Source of the DNA: Paramuribaculum sp.
GTDB taxonomy: Bacteria; Bacteroidota; Bacteroidia; Bacteroidales; Muribaculaceae
Reading direction: 5' to 3'
Assembly: GCA_029060545.1 (NCBI GenBank)
Contig: JAIDTT010000082.1
Span: 1 to 64,000 of the forward strand
Length of the DNA stretch: 64,000 nucleotides
Shown here: positions 17,045 through 25,002 of the stretch, in pieces
Layout of the letters: each line of letters begins with the position of its first letter
Numbering within the stretch: position 1 is the first letter of the stretch
The notes under the pieces: model-generated
Databases searched by the model: none
What the model was told of the DNA's origin: nothing
Seen by the model: only the letters and a program-made list of their open reading frames with translations
Position numbers and translations under genes: made by a program

Positions 17045-17608
17045 ATGGATATTTTTGAAAAAGACCTCAGTGGTGCGATGGTTTCGCCTGACGAGCCGGG
17101 CTATGAAGCCCTGATAGCTGAGATATTTGAGACAATAAAGACTGCCACGGAGCTGAATACCGGCTACCGATCGCCTGATGAGGTACACGAATTCATGGAG
17201 AAAATCCTCGGGAAGCCTATGCCGGAAAGTACTACAGTGCTGCCGCCACTATACATCGACTACGGCAAGCCCGTGACGATAGGCGAAGGCTGCTTCATCC
17301 AGCAGTGCTGCACTTTCTTCGGACGCGGCGGCATCACGATAGGCAATGGCGTGTTTATCGGGCCTAAGTGCAATCTGATCACAATCAACCACGACCCTGA
17401 CCCCGACAACCGGAGCGCTACCTACGGACGCCCTATCGTGATAGAGGACAATGTGTGGATCGGCATCAATTCCACAATACTACCGGGTGTAAGAATTGGC
17501 TACGGAGCGATAGTAGGAGCGCAAAGTGTGGTAACTCACGATGTTGCGCCGATGACAGTGGTAGCAGGCAATCCGGCCCGAATAATCAAGAAAATCGAGG
17601 TAAAATAA
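17045..17608 (+). CDS. Sugar O-acetyltransferase (maltose/galactoside acetyltransferase-like, left-handed beta-helix)
   Basis: A protein of 187 residues from the ATG at 17045; the earlier track start overlaps the promoter. The N-terminal helical part is followed by hexapeptide repeats (IDYGKPVTIGEGCFIQQCCTF, then GNGVFIGPKCNLITINHD) and the catalytic-histidine segment NHDPDP. The end is typical of the family: GVRIGYGAIVGAQSVVTHDV followed by VVAGNPARIIKKI. It transfers acetyl from acetyl-CoA to a sugar or similar hydroxyl; a detoxifying role is often proposed. First gene of the operon behind the shared AraC-type promoter, seven bases before the flavodoxin gene. Confidence 0.88.
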   Translation: MDIFEKDLSGAMVSPDEPGYEALIAEIFETIKTATELNTGYRSPDEVHEFMEKILGKPMPESTTVLPPLYIDYGKPVTIGEGCFIQQCCTFFGRGGITIGNGVFIGPKCNLITINHDPDPDNRSATYGRPIVIEDNVWIGINSTILPGVRIGYGAIVGAQSVVTHDVAPMTVVAGNPARIIKKIEVK

Positions 17609-17614
17609 ACAGAT

Positions 17615-18337
17615 ATGAGAAGAATAATAACGGCATTGGCCGTGATCTTGGCATCGGCTATCGCCCTACAGGCGAAAACGCTCGTGGTGTATTACAGCTA
17701 TACGAATAATGTACAGAGCATTGTTGAGGCGCTTACCCAACAAATCAACGCCGATGTGGTGCGTATCGAACCGGCTGAGAAGGGGCTTGACTATGCCGCC
17801 AATAATTATGCGATAGGCAGTGCGCAGATAGCTGCGATACGTAATAATCCGACCGATGCAGCCTCCTACCCGGCGATAGATGCTGTGAATGTGAATCTTG
17901 CCGAGTATGATTGCATAATAATAGGAGCTCCACTCTGGTGGAGCCAGATGGCCGCACCACTGCAGACCTATCTTTTTGAAAATGGTGCCGCAATGGCGGG
18001 TAAACACATTGGACTGATAGTATCGAGCGCAAGCAGTGGCATAAGCGGAGTGGAGGAAGATGCCAAGCGTCTTATCCCTGACGGAGATTTCTTCACGACA
18101 TCGCTATGGGTACGTAGCGCGCAGGTATCCAGCGCACCAAGCCTGATCGAGCAATGGCTCACAGATATAGACTATAAGGCTGTGGCTGATCTTGGCACCG
18201 TGGCGAATGATCAGGATACGGATCATTACACTGTGTATTCCATATCGGGTAATCTGGTCGGCAGCCGTATGGCATCTCTTGAGAATCTCGCCACAGGCTT
18301 GTATATCATCAATGGTAGAAAGGTACGTATGAACTGA
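17615..18337 (+). CDS. Exported flavodoxin with a type IX sorting-like C-terminus
   Basis: A protein of 240 residues. A signal peptide (about residues 1-20, ending ALQA) precedes a flavodoxin domain that opens KTLVVYYSYTNNVQSIVEAL and carries IIIGAPLWWSQMAAPLQTYL. After residue 195 a linker leads to YSISGNLVGSRMASLENL and GLYIINGRKVRMN, which closely follows the T9SS type A sorting consensus (Y-x-x-x-G, GxYxxxGxK, basic end). The protein is thus predicted to cross the outer membrane through the PorV-linked system and be anchored at the surface. An FMN protein outside the cytoplasm is unusual, since FMN would have to be acquired there. Confidence 0.8.
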   Translation: MRRIITALAVILASAIALQAKTLVVYYSYTNNVQSIVEALTQQINADVVRIEPAEKGLDYAANNYAIGSAQIAAIRNNPTDAASYPAIDAVNVNLAEYDCIIIGAPLWWSQMAAPLQTYLFENGAAMAGKHIGLIVSSASSGISGVEEDAKRLIPDGDFFTTSLWVRSAQVSSAPSLIEQWLTDIDYKAVADLGTVANDQDTDHYTVYSISGNLVGSRMASLENLATGLYIINGRKVRMN

Positions 18338-18342
18338 ATCCT

Positions 18343-18852
18343 ATGACGAAGGTACTATTGCTTATATCCGCCTTGCTGAATATTGCAACCATGACCGCAC
18401 GTACAGACATTCCGGCGATCGATGTGCACTCACACGTGGTCACTGATGAGTATATACTATGTGCATACGGCTGCAATCAGCCGGAAACCGACAACAATAT
18501 GTGTGACAAATCAGCAATGCAACCCGACGGCATAGTGCGCCTGTCGAAAATCCGGGTACACCCAGAATATCTCGAGGAGTATATGAGGTATGCTATGGAG
18601 GTAGGTACCACATCACTGGAGACAGAACCCGGCGTACTGACTATGTATGCGGTAGCCGACAAAGATAATCCCTGCAACATCACCATACTGGAGACATACG
18701 CAAGCGCGGAAGCATATAGAAGCCATATCGCATCCGAGCACTTTCAGAAATACAAACAGGGCACTATCCACATGGTCGACTCGCTCGTGCTCGACGACGT
18801 GACGCCTCTCAATCCCGACAATCGAATAATCAATTTTATTGACAGAAAATGA
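18343..18852 (+). CDS. Chimeric protein: amidohydrolase N-terminus fused to an ABM (quinol monooxygenase-like) domain
   Basis: A protein of 169 residues. After a signal peptide the sequence IPAIDVHSHVVTDEYI is the metal-binding start of a secreted amidohydrolase. It breaks off at about residue 43, where CNQPETDNN begins, a stretch that looks like the lipobox cysteine and linker of a Bacteroidales ABM lipoprotein. Residues 65-160 are a full ABM domain (VRLSKIRVHPEYLEEYMRYA, then EPGVLTMYAVADKDNPCN and EHFQKYKQGTI). The ABM part may still act as a small monooxygenase dimer in the periplasm. It looks like the product of an in-frame deletion or rearrangement. The stop overlaps the next start by four bases. 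Confidence 0.75.
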   Translation: MTKVLLLISALLNIATMTARTDIPAIDVHSHVVTDEYILCAYGCNQPETDNNMCDKSAMQPDGIVRLSKIRVHPEYLEEYMRYAMEVGTTSLETEPGVLTMYAVADKDNPCNITILETYASAEAYRSHIASEHFQKYKQGTIHMVDSLVLDDVTPLNPDNRIINFIDRK

Positions 18853-19673
18853 ATCGAATAATCATTTACATCACACTGAGTTTAATCACAATATTACCGA
18901 CTATGGCACAACAGAAGATAGTACAGACGGCCGGGCGCCAGCAGCTCGGCGATTTCGCGCCGGAATTCGCGCGCCTCAACGACGATGTGCTCTTCGGCGA
19001 AGTGTGGAGCCGCAACGATCTGCTGTCGCTGCGCGACCGCAGCCTCGTCACCATCACCTCGCTCATCTCGCAGGGCATCACCGACACATCACTCACCTAC
19101 CATCTCCAGGAGGCTAAGAAAAACGGCATCACGCGGACCGAAATAGCAGAGATTCTCACCCACATAGCCTTCTACGCCGGCTGGCCCAAGGCCTGGGGGG
19201 CATTCCGACTTGCCAAAGATGTATGGGCCGGCGACATCAAGGGCGACGATGCGCGCGCCACTTTTGCCCGCACGATGATATTCCCCATCGGTGAGCCCAA
19301 TACGGCTTACGCCAAATACTTCACCGGCCGTAGCTGGCTGGCACAGATATCGACCGACCAAATACCCTTCGCCAACGTGACCTTCGAGCCGGGATGCCGC
19401 AACAACTGGCATATCCATAAGGCAACGACCGGCGGCGGTCAGATGCTCGTAGGCGTGGCAGGCCGCGGATGGTATCAGGAAGAGGGCAAACCGGCCGTGG
19501 AGATACTGCCCGGCACTGTGATCAACATTCCGGCCAACGTAAAGCACTGGCACGGAGCAGCCAAAGACTCATGGTTTGCTCATCTGGCGTTTGCCGTCCC
19601 CGGCGAGGAGACGGACAACGTATGGCTTGAACCAGTAAGCGACGAGCAGTACGACGCCATCGAAAACCGCTAA
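18849..19673 (+). CDS. Secreted carboxymuconolactone decarboxylase-like protein with cupin domain
   Basis: A protein of 274 residues with a signal peptide ending TMAQQ. Residues 30-130 form a CMD/AhpD-like helical domain (LRDRSLVTITSLISQGI, then EIAEILTHIAFYAGWPKAW) without the CxxC pair of AhpD, so no peroxidase chemistry is expected. Residues 150-260 form a cupin with metal ligands in NNWHIHKATTGGGQMLVGVAG, PGTVINIPANVKHWHGA and later WFAHLAF. Such fusions usually sit beside flavodoxins and reductases in Bacteroidales redox clusters; the substrate is unknown. Last gene of the operon. The 238-base gap after it leads to the polysaccharide locus. Confidence 0.85.
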   Translation: MNRIIIYITLSLITILPTMAQQKIVQTAGRQQLGDFAPEFARLNDDVLFGEVWSRNDLLSLRDRSLVTITSLISQGITDTSLTYHLQEAKKNGITRTEIAEILTHIAFYAGWPKAWGAFRLAKDVWAGDIKGDDARATFARTMIFPIGEPNTAYAKYFTGRSWLAQISTDQIPFANVTFEPGCRNNWHIHKATTGGGQMLVGVAGRGWYQEEGKPAVEILPGTVINIPANVKHWHGAAKDSWFAHLAFAVPGEETDNVWLEPVSDEQYDAIENR

Positions 19674-19752
19674 GCCTACACACCCTATAAATCGACTATA
19701 TCGGCCTGCATCCCCTCGGATCGCAGGCCGTAATCTTGCCGGTATAGTGGCA

Positions 19753-19854
19753 TTTTTAACGTGAAATACTTCTGTATCCAAGGAAAAAACGCGAACTTTG
19801 CACCCGCATTGATTGCGTCAATGTGCAATAATCGCCCGCTAATGACGTTAAAAA
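19753..19854. promoter_or_regulatory. Promoter region of the polysaccharide locus flanked by 10-bp inverted repeats
   Basis: TTTTTAACGT (19753-19762) and its exact reverse complement ACGTTAAAAA (19845-19854) bracket 82 bases that contain a near-consensus -7 box GAACTTTG (19793-19800) and a TTGCA...TGCAA hairpin. Bacteroidales polysaccharide promoters are often invertible between such repeats. No recombinase gene lies in the window, so inversion is a hypothesis. A separate hairpin (CGGCCTGC/GCAGGCCG) between 19700 and 19740 may end the upstream operon. Confidence 0.45.
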
Positions 19855-19911
19855 CTTTATAAACCAGTCTACTATCCTCCCCTACTATTCAGCCCATAGA
19901 ACAACAAGAAT

Positions 19912-21345
19912 ATGGATAAACCCGATTCTCTCGGACATAAAGCAACAAAAGGCGCGATATGGGCTGCCGCCGACAAATTTGGATCAATGGGCTTACAGTT
20001 CTTGGTCAATCTAATTTTAGCGCGCCTTCTAGTGCCTGAAGATTTCGGTATCATCGGTATGCTCGCAATCTTCATCGCAGTTTCCCAGACACTGATTGAC
20101 GGTGGATTTACATCCGCTCTTATCCAGAAAAAAAGTCCCTCTCAGGCTGATTTTTCAACTATATTCTACTGGAACTCGGCTATTTCTCTACTTTTATATC
20201 TTATCCTTTTTGCCTCGGCTCCATACATTGGTGATTTCTACAACAATGACCTCTTATGTCCTGTGCTACGCACCATCGGCATAACCCTGATCTTTAACTC
20301 GGTTAATGCGATCCTCACGGCTCGTCTTCGCAAACAACTATCATTCAAGACCATCGCCGCTACAAACATCCTTTCTTTCACGTTGGGAGGTTCCGTAGGT
20401 ATCTCATTGGCATTTAACGGCTGGGGAGTATGGAGTCTGGTGATCATGCAGATTACCAATGGGATCTGCGCAATGATAATATTCTCTATTATCACTCACT
20501 GGCTCCCATCGCTCTGCTTCTCTAAAAAGTCATTTAAAGAATTATTTGGCTTCGGAGGATATATTCTTGCAGCCAACGTGCTCCAGACGACGTGTCAGAA
20601 TCTACAAGGTCTGATTATCGGCAAGCGGTTTTCGGCTGTCCAGATGGGATATTATTCTCAGGCATATAAACTGGATCAGGTCACGAGTTACTCATTGCCG
20701 TATATCATCGTGCAGGTGATGTACCCGGTATATTCTTCGATACAAGATGATAAAGTGCGACTGCAAAATATGCTCCTCATGAATATACGGACAATATCCT
20801 TTGTGATATTTCCCATTCTGGGATTCCTTATGGTCATATCCACGCCTTTGATTCACTTCCTTTATGGGTCGCAATGGATCGAATGCGCTCCATATTTCAG
20901 CATATTGTGTGTCGGCGGCCTTTTCGCTTGCCTGCAGAATATCAACTTTTATGCCGTGGCTGCTATGGGACGGAGCCGCGAGTTATTTTTCTGGAGTTTC
21001 TATAAGTGGAGTGTGCTTATAGCAGCCCTATTCATCGGAGCGTTGTTCGGTATGTACGGGATTCTCTGGGGAATGACCGTCAGCAATCTGAATATATATC
21101 TCACAAATGCCATGCTCGCCAATAAATATGTGGGACTGAAACTCACTACTCAATTGCGAACTCTAATCCCGGCTCTTACCATAGTCACGATTGCAATTGT
21201 ATTGTCCTATATCGTATTGGAAATCCATGTATTCCTGACAGCCATAATATTTCTCGTCACGTATCTTATAGGCTCATACGTTTTTAATCGCCAGTCTATG
21301 ACGGAATCACTAAGCCTTATAAACTCCATTATCTCTAGAAAATGA
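19912..21345 (+). CDS. Polysaccharide flippase (Wzx, MOP superfamily)
   Basis: A protein of 477 residues with about 12-14 membrane segments. The start GHKATKGAIWAAADKFGSMG and ARLLVPEDFGIIGMLAIF are typical of the Polysacc_synt/MATE-like flippases of Bacteroidales capsule and exopolysaccharide loci. It is expected to flip undecaprenyl-linked repeat units to the periplasmic face for the polymerase encoded downstream. It is the first gene of the locus, behind the inverted-repeat promoter region. Its stop overlaps the licD-like start by four bases. Confidence 0.9.
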   Translation: MDKPDSLGHKATKGAIWAAADKFGSMGLQFLVNLILARLLVPEDFGIIGMLAIFIAVSQTLIDGGFTSALIQKKSPSQADFSTIFYWNSAISLLLYLILFASAPYIGDFYNNDLLCPVLRTIGITLIFNSVNAILTARLRKQLSFKTIAATNILSFTLGGSVGISLAFNGWGVWSLVIMQITNGICAMIIFSIITHWLPSLCFSKKSFKELFGFGGYILAANVLQTTCQNLQGLIIGKRFSAVQMGYYSQAYKLDQVTSYSLPYIIVQVMYPVYSSIQDDKVRLQNMLLMNIRTISFVIFPILGFLMVISTPLIHFLYGSQWIECAPYFSILCVGGLFACLQNINFYAVAAMGRSRELFFWSFYKWSVLIAALFIGALFGMYGILWGMTVSNLNIYLTNAMLANKYVGLKLTTQLRTLIPALTIVTIAIVLSYIVLEIHVFLTAIIFLVTYLIGSYVFNRQSMTESLSLINSIISRK

Positions 21346-22181
21346 TAGACTCCACACTACAGAAACAACTACGCGACAAATTCAATCCCGAGGGATCAAG
21401 ATTGAGGAATCTGCAGTTGCGAATTGTAGAAATTCTCGAATACATCGATTCGATATGCAAAAAAAACGGCATTAAATACTGTGCCTCTTCGGGTACTTGT
21501 CTCGGCGCAGCTCGTCATGGCGGCTTTATACCCTGGGACGACGACGGTGATGTGGAAATGACGCAGAACGAATACCGACGTTTTCGCAAGGCTGTGATAG
21601 CCGATAATAATCCGCGGTTCAGATTCTACGATCACTCTGACGATCCGGAATATGTGGTAAGGTTCGGAAAAGTAATAGACCTCAAGCCCATTGATGTGGG
21701 AAATCCGAAGTTGGATGCGGTAAGCCAATATGTGAGTCATAAAGGAGCCTACGTCGACATCCTGATTCTTGCTCCATCCAATTCCAAGTTCTTACACTAT
21801 ATCGGCGGCCGACTGCACAGGATCTTCCTACTTCGGCTAAACTATATCCGTACAGCATGGCTGAGAAGAGGACTTAAGCGGATTAACTTCTTCCTATTCG
21901 ACAGACTGGTGTATCCACTGATGCAATGCATACAAAGACCATGGGCCGGAGATACGATGCGCCATATCACGGGGGTGGAATTCACGCCCGTAAGAAGTCG
22001 GATGATGCTGGAGAACACCATTCGGATACCGTTTGAATCAATCAAAATATCTGTCCCTGAAAATTATGAGGCATACCTGACCAATCTCTACGGCGACTAC
22101 AACCGCATCCCTGATATCGAAGAACTTACTCCCCATATGGCCGGGATAAATGACACTTCCGGCGACAAGCAGGCGGATTAG
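21342..22181 (+). CDS. LicD family phosphotransferase
   Basis: A protein of 279 residues. The LicD signature is clear: YCASSGTCLGAARHGGFIPW followed by DDDGDVEMTQNEYRRF, which supplies the nucleotidyltransferase-fold acidic residues. LicD enzymes move phosphocholine or related phospho-groups from a CDP carrier onto sugars of surface glycans. No choline kinase or LicA/LicB genes are present, but a nucleotidyltransferase-aminotransferase fusion in the neighbouring operon could supply another CDP-activated amino compound. It overlaps the flippase gene by four bases and converges with the GT32 gene six bases away. Confidence 0.88.
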   Translation: MIDSTLQKQLRDKFNPEGSRLRNLQLRIVEILEYIDSICKKNGIKYCASSGTCLGAARHGGFIPWDDDGDVEMTQNEYRRFRKAVIADNNPRFRFYDHSDDPEYVVRFGKVIDLKPIDVGNPKLDAVSQYVSHKGAYVDILILAPSNSKFLHYIGGRLHRIFLLRLNYIRTAWLRRGLKRINFFLFDRLVYPLMQCIQRPWAGDTMRHITGVEFTPVRSRMMLENTIRIPFESIKISVPENYEAYLTNLYGDYNRIPDIEELTPHMAGINDTSGDKQAD

Positions 22182-22187
22182 GCTCAA

Positions 22188-22943
22188 TTACTTTCGCAAA
22201 CTCCGACGTAAATTTATTATACTCTCGGTGAGTTTCGATCCTAATATTTTCTTGATTTTTTCGCGATACTTCGGCCACCCGGACACCCATGATGCCGCCC
22301 AATGATGGATAGACACGGTATTATCGGTTATCTGCAGCCTACGCGCATCGCCATGTATAGGGCAAAAGAAGTCTACCGGATATATCTTCACGCAGCCCAG
22401 ATCCTGGATTTCAGGCGTGAACCGGAGGCCTTTTCCCTTGAGTAGATCAGTAGTATATTCGACTATAGTGGTCTGATTGAGAGATCCGTCGGATTTACAG
22501 AATTGCATAGTATCATATAGATCAAGTATCTCTTTATACAATTCCGAGCCTGCGGGGGCTCCAATCCCGGAGCCAGGATTTACAGATAGGTATATACCTT
22601 TCTCTTTCGCCTCCTCGCAGGTAGTCTCACACCCCATAAAAGACCCGGCTTCAATAATCCGATCCATATTGCGGATCACCTCCACGTCCGTATCGAAGTA
22701 GAGTCCACCGTATTTGTAGAGAATCCAGAAGCGAGCGTAATCACTCACAAACGCATACTTTTTAGCTTCATAAGCCTGAGCAGTGTACGGAATAATATTT
22801 ACGTCGAAGTTCGACTCATTCCACTCCTGGATTTCATAGTCGGGGAGGTATTTCTTCCACGACCGGATACACTTGCGTGCGAGTTTGGGTAATGGTTTAC
22901 CGCCAAACCAGCAGTAATGAATTACTTTAGGGATCGAACTCAT
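22188..22943 (-). CDS. Glycosyltransferase family 32-like (OCH1/capsular sugar transferase)
   Basis: A protein of 251 residues. IPKVIHYCWFGGKPLPKLAR, then KYAFVSDYARFWILYKYGGL and the DxD-bearing YFDTDVEVIRN are the standard Gly_transf_sug blocks; HHWAASW near the end is the conserved terminal motif. It transfers a hexose-type residue from a nucleotide sugar to a lipid-linked acceptor on the cytoplasmic side. It is the only glycosyltransferase in the locus and runs opposite to all its neighbours, so it must have its own promoter in the 108-base gap shared with the acyltransferase gene. The inverted orientation suggests a later insertion or flip. Confidence 0.88.
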   Translation of the reverse strand: MSSIPKVIHYCWFGGKPLPKLARKCIRSWKKYLPDYEIQEWNESNFDVNIIPYTAQAYEAKKYAFVSDYARFWILYKYGGLYFDTDVEVIRNMDRIIEAGSFMGCETTCEEAKEKGIYLSVNPGSGIGAPAGSELYKEILDLYDTMQFCKSDGSLNQTTIVEYTTDLLKGKGLRFTPEIQDLGCVKIYPVDFFCPIHGDARRLQITDNTVSIHHWAASWVSGWPKYREKIKKILGSKLTESIINLRRSLRK

Positions 22944-23051
22944 CAGACTTTAATTATTGATACCACTACAAAAATAGCCCTTTTACACGACATTACCAAA
23001 CCACACAATATCACACGCAGGCACTACGTTTTTATTCTAAAATCCGTTTCG

Positions 23052-24101
23052 ATGAACCAATCCGTTTCCAATTGCGACCGTACATACCGCTATGAGACCA
23101 TTGATATTGCAAAGGCGTTTGCAATAATACTCGTAGTGATAGGGCACTTCCAATCTGCATATATGCCCGAGGGGTATGAGACTATGCGGTCCGTCATCTA
23201 CCTCTTCCATATGCCGCTGTTCGTGTTCGTAAGCGGTTTTCTCTATCAGGCCACATGGCGTCAGATGCCATACAGGGCGTTCATCCTCAAGAAGTTCAAG
23301 CGGCTGATGATCCCTTATTTTACGGCATCTGTAATTATTATCGGCCTGAAAATGATATCAGCGGAACGCTTGCCGATGGAAAACCCCGTATCGTGGTATT
23401 CCCTTATAGAGATGTTCTATCTGCCCTCAGCCGGATTCTTCCTGTGGTTTATATGGGCTCTATGGTGGATGATGGTACTTATCCCACTTTTCAAGACACC
23501 GAAAGCGCGGATATGCCTCTTTATTGTCGCATTGGGGCTGCATTTTTGCTCAGATGACCTTACTGACATATTCTGTATTAGGGAGTTTGCGAATATGCTG
23601 GTATTCTTCAGTGGCGGAACCGTAGTATCAGACTATATGCGTCGCAACAACATACGATCCTTCTCCGCCGTATGGCATCTGATTGCCATAGTTTCATTCA
23701 TATTAATAGCAACTTTGATCACCGGACATTACATATCCCTCTCAGGGGTGGGGGATCGCATTCTGGCATTTGCAGCTAATATTTCAGGAATAGCGATGTT
23801 TATAGCTCTCTCATATTATTGGCGCACGACAGCGTCATCGTTTTTACTGAAAGTTACCTATTCAATTGCGACATATTCGTTCCTCATCTACCTTCTTCAC
23901 ACTACATTTGAGGGCTTCGCAAAAGGCGTCCTGTTTAAGATCGGATGGTTTGAGTTCCATCCGGCAATGCTTACCGCCTGGTTTGGAGCGGCAATAGTGG
24001 TTACAGCAGGTATATGCATACCATGGCTGCTTGGCAGATTTGTCTTATCCCGTTGGCATTCGCTCTCCTTTCTGTTTGGTATTCAGTATCGGGGAAACTA
24101 A
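23052..24101 (+). CDS. Acyltransferase family 3 membrane O-acyltransferase
   Basis: A protein of 349 residues from the ATG at 23052; the track start extends through the region opposite the GT32 gene. About ten membrane segments, opening with the family start RYETIDIAKAFAIILVVIGH followed by LFHMPLFVFVSGFLY. It matches WcjF/OafA-like O-acetyltransferases, which decorate polysaccharide repeat units in the inner membrane using cytoplasmic acyl-CoA. The catalytic His-Asp pair expected in the first segments fits the VIGH position. Divergent from the GT32 gene; the export gene follows after 78 bases. Confidence 0.85.
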   Translation: MNQSVSNCDRTYRYETIDIAKAFAIILVVIGHFQSAYMPEGYETMRSVIYLFHMPLFVFVSGFLYQATWRQMPYRAFILKKFKRLMIPYFTASVIIIGLKMISAERLPMENPVSWYSLIEMFYLPSAGFFLWFIWALWWMMVLIPLFKTPKARICLFIVALGLHFCSDDLTDIFCIREFANMLVFFSGGTVVSDYMRRNNIRSFSAVWHLIAIVSFILIATLITGHYISLSGVGDRILAFAANISGIAMFIALSYYWRTTASSFLLKVTYSIATYSFLIYLLHTTFEGFAKGVLFKIGWFEFHPAMLTAWFGAAIVVTAGICIPWLLGRFVLSRWHSLSFLFGIQYRGN

Positions 24102-24179
24102 ACTATTACTTTTGTGTAATTAATTTATAATATAAGGCCACCACATTCGTTATATCTAACGGATCCAAATCACAAAAAA

Positions 24180-24980
24180 ATGAAACCATCTCACATACTT
24201 CTTGCTATCTCCATAATATTTGCACTCTCATCCTGCAAGACAAAGCACGACCTCGCATATTTCACCGATATAGAAGACCAGACGCAAGGGCTCCTGACCA
24301 CCCAGCAATACACTACAAAAATAGAGCCTGAGAGTGAATTGGTTATCATTGTGAAGTCCAAAGAGATGGCCGCGTCGGCTCAATTCAATCTACCATATAT
24401 CAATCCGGTGTACGATGGCACTAAGGAAATGCAATCCACGCCAATGCAACAGACATATATGGTCAACGACAAAGGCAACATCGACTTCCCGGTGCTTGGT
24501 ACAATACACGTGGAAGGTATGACCATCTACGAACTCAAGGACTATCTTGTAGATCGCCTGAAACAATATATCAAGGAACCTATGGTGACAGTCTCGGCAA
24601 TAGGGTATCAAATCTCTGTAATAGGAGAAGTAGGAATGCCAAAAACAATAACTACACGCTCGGATCGATTCAACATACTCGAGGCGTTAGCAAGTTGCGG
24701 AGATCTAACAGATTATGCTCGACGCGACAACATCCTCGTAATGCGTCGCACCGCTGACAATCAGATTGAATACGGGCGTCTCAACCTTGCGTCGAGTGAA
24801 ATAACCAAGTCGCCATACTTCTGGCTCAAGAATCACGACATCATCGTGGTGGAGCCAAATGGCATCAAGCAAGATAATTCGAAAGTCAATCAGCACAATT
24901 CATATCGCCTATCAGTGATATCATCAATCCTGGGTATATGCTCAGTGGTAGCATCTGTGATCATTGCCACCGTTAAATAA
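24180..24980 (+). CDS. Polysaccharide export protein (Wza/GumB-like lipoprotein)
   Basis: A protein of 266 residues. The signal peptide ends FALSSCKT, a clear lipobox. Poly_export and SLBB segments follow: YMVNDKGNIDFPVLGTIHVE, a GMTIYELKDYLVDRLKQYI helix, VSAIGYQISVIGEVGMP and RFNILEALASCGDL. The C-terminus ends in one hydrophobic helix (SVISSILGICSVVASVIIA) that would span a membrane, as in other Bacteroidota members. It is expected to form the outer-membrane export channel with the Wzz-like protein. A -7-like TACTTTTG lies at 24107, so a promoter directly upstream is possible. Confidence 0.9.
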   Translation: MKPSHILLAISIIFALSSCKTKHDLAYFTDIEDQTQGLLTTQQYTTKIEPESELVIIVKSKEMAASAQFNLPYINPVYDGTKEMQSTPMQQTYMVNDKGNIDFPVLGTIHVEGMTIYELKDYLVDRLKQYIKEPMVTVSAIGYQISVIGEVGMPKTITTRSDRFNILEALASCGDLTDYARRDNILVMRRTADNQIEYGRLNLASSEITKSPYFWLKNHDIIVVEPNGIKQDNSKVNQHNSYRLSVISSILGICSVVASVIIATVK

Positions 24981-25002
24981 ACTTTTCAGTTGCCGCACCT
25001 GT

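Noticed and set aside
24964-25002. Upstream TTG start for the polymerase-like gene
   Set aside because: It overlaps the end of the export gene, and the ATG at 25003 sits directly before the first membrane segment.
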